Shown piece by piece: positions 7,557 to 14,301 of a stretch of 14,301 bases of DNA. Source of the stretch: Candidatus Krumholzibacteriia bacterium (GTDB taxonomy: Bacteria; Krumholzibacteriota; Krumholzibacteria; WVZY01; JAKEHA01); the NCBI GenBank assembly GCA_029863355.1, contig JAOTVO010000035.1, forward strand, positions 1 to 14,301, read 5' to 3'. Each line of letters begins with the position of its first letter. Within the stretch, counting starts at the first letter, position 1. The position numbers and the translations under genes are program-made. The notes under the pieces are model-generated. The model was not told where the DNA came from. It searched no databases and worked only from the letters and a program-made list of their open reading frames with translations.

Positions 7557-7570
7557 GGGGGCGGTTGGGG

Positions 7571-8200
7571 ATGAGGACAAACGTCTACGTCGACGCGTTC
7601 AACCTCTACTACGGGGCTCTGCGCGGAACACCCTACAAGTGGCTCGATATAGCGAAGCTCTGCTGCCTGCTGCTTCCCAAACACGAAATTCAACACATTA
7701 GGTACTTCACCGCCCGGGTGCGGGCCCGCCCAGAGGACCCGGGCCAGCCGATGCGACAACAGGTCTATCTGCGGGCGCTGGAAACGCTTTCGAATCTGAC
7801 GATCCACTACGGGCACTTCCTTACCCATCGTGTTTCGATGCCGCTCGCCAGCCTGGTGCGTGGAAAGCGGAAGTACGTGTGGGTGCTCAAAACCGAGGAG
7901 AAGGGCTCGGACGTCAACCTCGCGACGCACCTGCTCGCAGATGGTTTCCGCGACGACTACGAGGCGGCGGTCGTCGTCTCAAATGATACGGATCTCGTGG
8001 AACCCATCCGAGTCGCAGCGAGAGATCTGGGGAAGATCGTGGGGCTGCTGCACCCGGACCCGCACCATCGACCGAGCCAGGTGCTGACCCAGGAAGCCAC
8101 CTTCTTCAAGCACATCCGACGCAATGTGCTCCAAGCGAGTCAATTCCCTCGAGAACTTCGTGATCAGCACGGCACCTTTCACAAGCCACGGGCTTGGTAG
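7571..8200 (+). CDS. NYN-domain (LabA/DUF88-like) predicted ribonuclease
   Basis: NYN domains are PIN-like, metal-dependent nucleases, generally thought to cut RNA. The 209-residue product starts with the typical first strand, NVYVDAFNLYYGAL, giving Asp8 and Asn11. The second acidic cluster, KTEEKGSDVNLATHLLADG (about 107-125, with Asp114), and the third, VVVSNDTDLVEPI (about 134-146, with Asp139 and Asp141), complete the active-site pattern. I chose the ATG at 7571 over the in-frame TTG at 7565 because GGGGGCGG (7557-7564) lies six bases before it and the domain starts immediately. The tail (about 185-209) is basic and may touch RNA. The gene has its own promoter and a structured leader, and is followed by another promoter for the large gene at 8366, so it looks like a single-gene unit. 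The target RNA is unknown. Confidence 0.9.
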   Translation: MRTNVYVDAFNLYYGALRGTPYKWLDIAKLCCLLLPKHEIQHIRYFTARVRARPEDPGQPMRQQVYLRALETLSNLTIHYGHFLTHRVSMPLASLVRGKRKYVWVLKTEEKGSDVNLATHLLADGFRDDYEAAVVVSNDTDLVEPIRVAARDLGKIVGLLHPDPHHRPSQVLTQEATFFKHIRRNVLQASQFPRELRDQHGTFHKPRAW

Positions 8201-8261
8201 GCGCGCCCGGGAGGTCCGGTCGAGGGCGCTTCTTCACCGGGCAGAAAGGGTGCCCTAGTAG

Positions 8262-8291
8262 TTGACCCCGGACTCCACTATTGGCTACAAT
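8262..8291 (+). promoter_or_regulatory. Sigma-70-type promoter of the enolase-dikinase gene
   Basis: TTGACC (8262-8267) and TACAAT (8286-8291) are separated by 18 bases, both one base from consensus. The expected start of transcription is near 8298, leaving a leader of about 70 bases to the ATG at 8366 (35 to the in-frame ATG at 8333). Confidence 0.65.
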
Positions 8292-8365
8292 CACCGGGTG
8301 CCGGCCGCCATGGGCGAGCCGGCCAGTCCACGATGTCCGTCACAGCCCGTTTTCCCAAAGGTCCG

Positions 8366-11300
8366 ATGAAGCAAACGCCAAAGGCGAGCGGCCGCGCTTT
8401 CCTGCAGGAAGGCTGGGTCATCGCCAACCACATCCTGGTCTCGTTCCACGTCGCTTTCATCTCTTCGGTGCTGGCGCTGCCGGCGGCGGAGATCTTTCGC
8501 ACCGATGTCCTGAAGTTCATATTCGTGAGCCTGGAGACGCTGGTCTCGGCGCTCTTTCTCTATATCAGCTTCCACACGTGCATCGCGCTCCACGAGATGG
8601 GGCACTGGTGGACGGCGGCGAAGCTGAACGCGCTGAACGCGGAATCGCAGCAGGCGGCGCTGCGGATTCTGCGCGGCTCGCCGGGCGCGCGCGTGGCGGG
8701 CCTGGTGCGCGTATTCGTGCTGGCTCCCTTCGGGAAAGCGCGGGGCATCAAGCGCCAAGGCCTCAATTATTACCCGGACGCGCCCTACAACCTGGCGGTC
8801 GCCGCGGCGGGCCCGCGCATGAGCCTGCGCGTGGCGCTGATCATGCTCCCGGTGGCGGTGGCGCTCCTGGCCGTGGGCCTGATCCTGGGCGCGACCGTGC
8901 CGGTCTACGTGGGACGGGTGCTCTTGGGCATCGGCCTGGTGTCGACGCTCGACTTCTTCCTGGCCGACCCGGGCAAGTTCTGGGAGTTCCGCCGCCGCGA
9001 GCGGCGTGCGGCGCAGAAGGCGAAGGCGATCACCCGCGCGGGCGCCTGGTGGGACGAGGCCGCCACCGCCCACAAGAAGATGCTCACCAGCCGCATGCAG
9101 CAGATCACGCACCCCAAGCTGGGGCCGGTCACCGCGCCGTGGCAGTTCCGCAACTGCGGCATGGGCGGGCGGCACACGGAGAAAGAGTATCCGGAGTCGA
9201 ACATCAGCATGCAGGAGGCGATGTTCCTCATCCTGGGCGCGGCCGACTACCAGGAAGCGCAGGAGATGACGGTCCGCCTGCAGAACCGCTTGAAGGAGGT
9301 CATCGAAAAATCCGAGGGTTGCCGCGTGATGGGCATCGGGCTGGAAGGGGGGATCGCGCCCTACATCGAGCGCGGGAGCTACCCGCTGCCCGAGGTGCGG
9401 CTGTGGGCGATGATGAAGCGCACCATCGAGGAGTGCGGATACCGCCCGGGCATCGACGTCGCCATCGCGCTCGACCCGGCCATGTCGGAGCTCGAGATCG
9501 CGTACCGCAAGCACCACAAGGTGCCCGACGCGGTGGGCATGTACCTCTTCTGGCGCGACAAGGCGCTGGCCGTGATGGATCGCGACGGCGTGCTCGACAT
9601 CTACAAGCGCGCCATCCACGAGTACGACATCCCCATCCTCTCCATCGAGGACGGTTTCTCGGAGAACGACTTCGAGGGCTGGAAGAACCTGCTCGTCGAA
9701 TTGGGCGACCGCGTGTTCGTGATCGGCGACGACCTGGTGACCACCAACGACGCGACCATCGAGCTGGCGGCGGAGAAGGGGCTCATTAACACCTCGCTCA
9801 TCAAGGCCAACCAGATTGGCTCGCTCTACGAGACGATCCTGGCCATGCTCGTCGCGCTGGGCAAAGGGCAGGAGCTGGTCGTCTCGCACCGCTCCAAGAG
9901 CCCCAACGACGATATGGAGGCGCAGATCGCGCTGGCCGTCAACGCCCTAGGACTCAAGGCGGGCGGCGGTGCGAACACGGAGCGGCTGGTCAAGTACCAG
10001 GCGGTCACCGAGTTCATGCACCGGGGCGTCGACGCGGATCGACGCGGGCTGCGCGCCGACCAGCACCCCGTGGTCCGCCGCATGTACGCCTACGAGGAGC
10101 CGACCAACGCGGGCGTGCCCACGGTGGGCGTGACCGTCGAGTTCGGCATCCCCGACGCGGGCGTGACCCTCAAGTTCCGTGCTGCCACGCCCCTGGGAAC
10201 ATCGGCGGGAGCCGGCGAGGCCATCCACCTGGTCGACGCCGCCATCGAGCGGGCCGAACACCGCGAGGTGGTGGAGCGGCACGGGGCGCTCTTCCGGGAG
10301 ACCGAGCCCGGCGTGGTCGCCTTTGCCAAGGAAGTCGGCGAGGCGGATGTGCGCACGCGCGGCGACGAGGAGCTCACGGCGCTTTGGAGCCGCGCGCAGC
10401 GCTACGAGGGCAAGGGGTGCCTCAACGCGGCGGACAACGTGCGCACGGTGATCGGACCGGCCTTCGCGGGCCGCATCGTATCGTCGCTGGGGCTCTGCGA
10501 CGTCGACCGGATCCTGTACGGGCTCGAGCTCAACGTCGCGCGCCGGCGCGGAAAGCTCCCCGCCGATGCCTCCGCCGAGGAGCGCGTGCACGCCATCCAG
10601 CGCAAGCAGAACCTGGGCATGAACGCGATACTCTCGGTCTCGCTGGCTATGGCGCGCGGCATCGCCCACCTGCGGGGCAAGGAGCTCTTCGAGCTCTTGC
10701 GCGAAGAGATGTACGCGATTGTCGAGCGCCTGGCCGAGGAGCGGGGCGTGGCCATCGCCGGCAGCCGCTTCGACGACTACGTGGCCGGAATGCGCGAGAT
10801 CGCAGCGGGCGTCGAAGCGGAGGGCCGTTCGCTGCACGAGGTGCTGCGCGAGTCGACGGGGATCTACGCCGGGGCGGAGGAGGGATTGACCGCCGCCGGA
10901 AGCGCCGGCGGGGAGCCGGACGCGTCGATACCGAAGCCGGCGCGGGAGCTCCTGCGCGCGGTCGCCCCCAAGCTCGGCGACGACTACCATCGCAACGCCC
11001 ATCACGGCTTGCGCCACGCGCGCGACTTGCTCGCGCGCTCCGCGCAGCTGGCCGCGCAGCTCGGCATGGAGGACCGGGTCGAGTGGCGCGTCCTGGCCGC
11101 CGCGGTGTGTTTCCACGACCTCGCGGCGGATCGCCACGATCACGGGGCGGAGGGCGCGCTCCTCGCGCGGGAGGTGTTGGTGGCGGTGGACGGGATGCCC
11201 GCGGAGGACATCGCGCGCGTGGAGGCGGCCATCTCGCTCCACCAGGACCGCTCGCGCGAGGGCGCCGAGAAACGCGCGGCGGCGGGATTGGAAGCGCAAC

Positions 11301-14300
11301 TCCTCTACGACGTCGATCAGCTGGAGGCGTTCGGCGTCAAGGGGGTGTACCGCTACGTCGCCATCTGGTCCGGCCGCGGCGCGCCCCTGACCGGCATCCT
11401 GGACGACGCCAGGGCGCGCTACGAGAGCCTCACCTTCGACGAGACGCGGCGCATGGCGGCCGAGGACTACGCCTTCACCGAGTCGTTCTTCGACAAGTTC
11501 GCGGGCGAAGGCGCGGCGGAGGACGCGGTCGCCGGCGCCTCCGGCGTGGTGAACTGGATCCGCGCGCACCGCGACGCCGACCCCGTCTCCATGGCCGCGT
11601 CGGCGCTCTCCGCTCTCGAGGGCGCGCCGGCCGGACCGGACCCGCAGGACCGGCAGCTGGCCGCGCGCTTCTTCGAGGCGCTGCGCACCGCCTACGCCGG
11701 GGGGCCTGAACGAGCGGCCCCGCGGCCGGCAGCCCCGCCCGCGAAGAAGCCGGTCGCGGCCGCCGTGGCGAGCGCGCCCCGGCCGACGACAGCGCCGGCT
11801 ACCGTGACGGCCACGGCAACGGCACCCGTGGCGGCGGCGAGCGCGCCGGCGCCGGCCGCGCCGCTTTTCACCGAGGACGAGGAGGCGCGGATCGCCGACG
11901 TGAACCAGCGCCTGTTCCTCGCCTTCCACGAGGAAGCCGACCGCGTCACCCGCCAGGAAGCGCTGCACCATTACGTCACCGTCAAACAGGCGGTGGCCCG
12001 CCGCGCCCAACGCTTCGGCATCGTCAACAACCGGATCTTCCGCGCGCCGGACCGCCTGTTCGTGCCCTACCTCGCCGGCGACACGCTCGTCGTGCACGCC
12101 GTGCGCGACGGCAAGACCGAAAGCGTGCTCACGCGCACCATGCCGGGTGGCGCCATCCTCACCGACGGATTGCTCAGCCGCCTGGCCGGCGTCGGGGGAG
12201 ACGTGGTCGACCTCGAGCCGGAGCTCTTCGCGTTTCCTCCCGAGAAGGCCGTTCCCGTACGCGTGGGCCGCATCCGCGACATGGCCGAGCAGCTGCAGCT
12301 GATCAACGAAGGCACCAACCGCAACGAGGCCGTCTACGTGCTGCGCGTGCTGGTCGCGCGCCTGAGCCTGTTCTCGTTCAAGCAGTACCTGAGTGCCAAG
12401 AACCTCCAGTCCGAGGTGCACAACCTCATCGCCGAGCTGACGCGCTTCCTCAACACGCCGCTCTCCGAACGCCTCCCGTTTCTCGTGCGCATCCTGGTGC
12501 GCGATGTCGCCGGGGTGATCTCGAAGCCGAAGGTGATCGACCGCCTGTGGAACAACACCATCGACCTGGCCGAGGTCCACGTGCGCGGGAGCGACATCGT
12601 CAACGAGCTGCGCCGCAGCACCCACCACGCCATCGGGCGCCACACCATGCGGCTGTCCCAGGCCTACATGCGCTACCTGGAGACGGGTCAGACCGACGAG
12701 CTGGGCGCGATCGGCTACGCCACCGTCGGCCCCGCCGACGAGGAGGCGCGCCGGCTGGAGCGACCGCGGGAGATGTTGGCGCGGGTCATCGGCGATCTCG
12801 AGCAGCTGCTGGGCACCTCCGAGACGGTGACGCGCATCCACGAGTGGCAGGGCGATTTCACCAACACGCTGGTGCGCTGCGAATTCGGCCGCACCCTCTT
12901 CGACGAGGCGGACGCGGCGGCGGCGGGCATGCGCGAAGCGAATCGATGGACCTACCTGCACCATCTCCGCATCATCAGGGCCCGAGTCGCGGAGTTCGCC
13001 GCGGCGCTGCCGGCCGCGGCCGAGGCGCTCGCGCGGATAGAAAAGCTGCTGGAGCTGCAGCCCGACCAGGGCTCGTTCGACGCGGCGGCGGCGGAGCGGG
13101 AGCTGCGGGCGAGCGTGGACGCGTTCGTCGCCGCGGCGCGAGCCGCGTACCAGGACGAGCTCTTCGCGCGACTGGGGGTATTCCTCGTCTCCTACGAGCG
13201 GCGCGAGTTCCACCGCACGTTCGTCTCCATCTGCGACCTGCGCCGCGACCTGCGCGCCGTCGTGGGCCGACGCGCGTTTCCGGAGCAGCGGCTGCTCATC
13301 TACCAGCTGGATTGCCTGCTCGAGGAGATGGGCTATCTGGCGCTGCGCCACGTGGCCAGCGAGTACGAGGAGAGCAGCGTGGACTTCGTGCAGTGCCTCG
13401 ACATCATCCGCGCCTGCGTCTTCAACCTCACGCACGACGGCCTGCATTCGCGCCAGCTGCGAGACCTGGCCGGGATGCTGCGCGACCGCTCGCGATCCTA
13501 CGCTGAGGTGCGGAACATACTCGAGCAGATCCAGCGCAATTACCATCATCTCGTGCAGCGCGTTATCGTCCCCTTCGAGGCCATGCGCGCCCGGCTGGAT
13601 CTCGACGAGGCGGAGCTGAGAATCGCGCTGGCCAACATGCAGCGCTACCTGCACGACCTGAACAGCATCGCCTACTTCTCCGACCTCGCCCGCGCCTACA
13701 TCCTCCAGCACGCCGGCGAGGCCGACTCGCCCGTGGATCCCGCGGCGGCGCCGACGCCGAGCGACCCCTGGTCGATCGTGCACCTGTCGCACCGCGACCC
13801 GATCGCCAAGGCGGTGGCCGCCGACGAGGCCGAGGTCAGTCTGCGCGACCGCTACGGAGGCAAGGGGTCGGGGCTCATCTATATCAGCCATCTGAGTATC
13901 CCGACGCGCGACGGTTTCATCTTGCCCACGGCGCTGGCGCGGAGCGGCGCCTTCGAGCGCGAGCCGAGGCGGGTGGACGAGGCGGTCATCGAGCACCTGG
14001 GGATCCTCGAGGCCGACGTGACCCGGCGCGACGGCACCGCCAGGCGCTTCGGCGATCCCAAGGCCCCGCTCTTGCTGGCCGTGCGCGGGGGCTCTGTGTT
14101 CTCCATGCCGGGCATGCTGCGCACGATCCTCTTCGTGGGTATCAACGACGAGGTCGCGGAGGGGATCGCGCACAGCGACCCCTGGTGCGCCTACGACTCC
14201 TACCGCCGCTTCCTCGCGTCGTACGCCGACGCCGTGTGGGACGTCGACATGGAACAGTATCGGCTGGTGGACGAGACCAAGAAGCGCTACGGCGTTCGCT

Positions 14301-14301
14301 A
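8366..14301 (+). CDS. Giant fusion: M50-like membrane protease, circularly permuted enolase, HD phosphohydrolase, PPDK (3' end outside window)
   Basis: I read one frame without a stop from 8366 to the edge (1978 full codons). AAAGG at 8357-8361 favours this ATG; the in-frame ATG at 8333 would add 11 residues. Order: (a) residues 1-215, several membrane segments with HEMGH (76-80), NLAVAAAGP (142-150) and LDFFLADP (195-202), resembling site-2 protease motifs; (b) about 235-545, enolase barrel with His270, Glu284, Glu327, Asp370, Glu428, Asp455, Lys480, SHRS 507-510 and Lys531; (c) 573-782, the enolase N-terminal domain placed after the barrel, with PTVGVTVEF, the loop Ser613 and NLGMNAILSVSLA; (d) about 865-1050, HD domain (His875, His879/880, His917-Asp918, His959, Asp982/984); (e) Ala/Pro linker 1112-1166; (f) unrecognised, mostly helical region to about 1800; (g) start of PPDK with GGKGSGL (Lys1833), Arg1907, SMPGM (1913-1917) and CAYDSYRRF. 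Probable role: 2-phosphoglycerate to PEP and PEP/pyruvate interconversion at the membrane. Confidence 0.9.
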   Translation, partial: MKQTPKASGRAFLQEGWVIANHILVSFHVAFISSVLALPAAEIFRTDVLKFIFVSLETLVSALFLYISFHTCIALHEMGHWWTAAKLNALNAESQQAALRILRGSPGARVAGLVRVFVLAPFGKARGIKRQGLNYYPDAPYNLAVAAAGPRMSLRVALIMLPVAVALLAVGLILGATVPVYVGRVLLGIGLVSTLDFFLADPGKFWEFRRRERRAAQKAKAITRAGAWWDEAATAHKKMLTSRMQQITHPKLGPVTAPWQFRNCGMGGRHTEKEYPESNISMQEAMFLILGAADYQEAQEMTVRLQNRLKEVIEKSEGCRVMGIGLEGGIAPYIERGSYPLPEVRLWAMMKRTIEECGYRPGIDVAIALDPAMSELEIAYRKHHKVPDAVGMYLFWRDKALAVMDRDGVLDIYKRAIHEYDIPILSIEDGFSENDFEGWKNLLVELGDRVFVIGDDLVTTNDATIELAAEKGLINTSLIKANQIGSLYETILAMLVALGKGQELVVSHRSKSPNDDMEAQIALAVNALGLKAGGGANTERLVKYQAVTEFMHRGVDADRRGLRADQHPVVRRMYAYEEPTNAGVPTVGVTVEFGIPDAGVTLKFRAATPLGTSAGAGEAIHLVDAAIERAEHREVVERHGALFRETEPGVVAFAKEVGEADVRTRGDEELTALWSRAQRYEGKGCLNAADNVRTVIGPAFAGRIVSSLGLCDVDRILYGLELNVARRRGKLPADASAEERVHAIQRKQNLGMNAILSVSLAMARGIAHLRGKELFELLREEMYAIVERLAEERGVAIAGSRFDDYVAGMREIAAGVEAEGRSLHEVLRESTGIYAGAEEGLTAAGSAGGEPDASIPKPARELLRAVAPKLGDDYHRNAHHGLRHARDLLARSAQLAAQLGMEDRVEWRVLAAAVCFHDLAADRHDHGAEGALLAREVLVAVDGMPAEDIARVEAAISLHQDRSREGAEKRAAAGLEAQLLYDVDQLEAFGVKGVYRYVAIWSGRGAPLTGILDDARARYESLTFDETRRMAAEDYAFTESFFDKFAGEGAAEDAVAGASGVVNWIRAHRDADPVSMAASALSALEGAPAGPDPQDRQLAARFFEALRTAYAGGPERAAPRPAAPPAKKPVAAAVASAPRPTTAPATVTATATAPVAAASAPAPAAPLFTEDEEARIADVNQRLFLAFHEEADRVTRQEALHHYVTVKQAVARRAQRFGIVNNRIFRAPDRLFVPYLAGDTLVVHAVRDGKTESVLTRTMPGGAILTDGLLSRLAGVGGDVVDLEPELFAFPPEKAVPVRVGRIRDMAEQLQLINEGTNRNEAVYVLRVLVARLSLFSFKQYLSAKNLQSEVHNLIAELTRFLNTPLSERLPFLVRILVRDVAGVISKPKVIDRLWNNTIDLAEVHVRGSDIVNELRRSTHHAIGRHTMRLSQAYMRYLETGQTDELGAIGYATVGPADEEARRLERPREMLARVIGDLEQLLGTSETVTRIHEWQGDFTNTLVRCEFGRTLFDEADAAAAGMREANRWTYLHHLRIIRARVAEFAAALPAAAEALARIEKLLELQPDQGSFDAAAAERELRASVDAFVAAARAAYQDELFARLGVFLVSYERREFHRTFVSICDLRRDLRAVVGRRAFPEQRLLIYQLDCLLEEMGYLALRHVASEYEESSVDFVQCLDIIRACVFNLTHDGLHSRQLRDLAGMLRDRSRSYAEVRNILEQIQRNYHHLVQRVIVPFEAMRARLDLDEAELRIALANMQRYLHDLNSIAYFSDLARAYILQHAGEADSPVDPAAAPTPSDPWSIVHLSHRDPIAKAVAADEAEVSLRDRYGGKGSGLIYISHLSIPTRDGFILPTALARSGAFEREPRRVDEAVIEHLGILEADVTRRDGTARRFGDPKAPLLLAVRGGSVFSMPGMLRTILFVGINDEVAEGIAHSDPWCAYDSYRRFLASYADAVWDVDMEQYRLVDETKKRYGVR

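Noticed and set aside
7565..7567. TTG at 7565 as the start of the NYN gene
   Set aside because: The ATG at 7571 has better spacing from GGGGGCGG, and the NYN domain starts immediately after it.
8239..8255. GGGCA/TGCCC hairpin after the NYN gene
   Set aside because: Only five base pairs and no T run, so not a convincing terminator.
8281..9789. 502-codon plus-strand frame starting TTG
   Set aside because: Arg/Gly/Pro/Ala-rich translation without motifs. The M50-like and enolase motifs are all in the frame that starts at 8366.
8291..9889. 532-codon minus-strand frame
   Set aside because: Antisense of the membrane-module and enolase-barrel region; no recognisable protein features.
10384..11709. 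441-codon plus-strand frame
   Set aside because: Arg/Gly-rich out-of-frame reading across the HD domain, which is clearly encoded in the other frame.
9947..14173. 1408-codon open frame on the minus strand
   Set aside because: It has low-complexity, His/Arg/Asp/Gly-rich sequence with no domain motifs and lies opposite the HD, helical and PPDK regions of the plus-strand gene. Long stop-free antisense frames are expected in GC-rich coding DNA.
1..14301. tRNA, rRNA, CRISPR array, insertion sequence or integrase
   Set aside because: Looked for by eye on both strands. I saw no cloverleaf sequence ending in the usual T-loop motif, no regularly spaced repeats and no transposase or integrase motifs.

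Overview
The window is GC-rich, bacterial-type DNA with all credible genes on the + strand. Two traits hint at the host. It carries a complete-looking DNA topoisomerase VI pair (top6B-top6A), normally an archaeal and plant enzyme but also present in some bacteria. It also carries a secreted protein ending in a FlgD-Ig-like, YPNPFNP-type sorting domain, common in the Fibrobacteres-Chlorobi-Bacteroidetes group and related high-GC candidate phyla. I infer an uncultured bacterium of that broad assemblage; nothing here fixes the phylum.

Layout. (1) 3-2721: top6B, cut by the left edge, then top6A. (2) 2722-6473: a less GC-rich segment with a gene for a secreted protein of unknown family and a gene for a secreted papain-like cysteine peptidase with FnIII, dockerin-like, cohesin-like and sorting modules. 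(3) 6474-6663: a second copy of the last 62 codons of top6A including a stop. It matches 2532-2718 with six differences in 187 positions, all silent third-base changes. The segment between the copies looks inserted at the 3' end of top6A, with the gene end rebuilt on one side. (4) 6672-7394: an exported protein of unknown family, 8 bases after the displaced top6A end, so perhaps the original operon neighbour. (5) 7459-8200: a promoter, a leader with two hairpins of which the second resembles an intrinsic terminator, and a NYN-domain nuclease gene. (6) 8262 to the right edge: a good sigma-70-like promoter and one open frame that runs off the window, at least 1978 codons long.

The last gene is the main discovery. 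In one uninterrupted frame (8366-14301) it encodes, in order: a membrane module with a HEMGH zinc motif resembling site-2 (M50) proteases; an enolase in circularly permuted order, with the catalytic barrel first and the N-terminal domain second and the catalytic residues I checked conserved; an HD-type metal phosphohydrolase domain; an Ala/Pro linker; a large, mostly helical region I do not recognise; and the start of a pyruvate phosphate dikinase (PPDK) ATP-binding domain. Enolase and PPDK are consecutive enzymes around phosphoenolpyruvate (2-phosphoglycerate to PEP to pyruvate, with ATP made from AMP and PPi). The protein therefore looks like a membrane-tethered PEP-handling megaenzyme with a possible built-in nucleotide hydrolase. 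A simple start-to-stop ORF search misses it because its stop lies outside the window, and long antisense frames (for example 9947-14173 on the - strand) could be mistaken for the gene.
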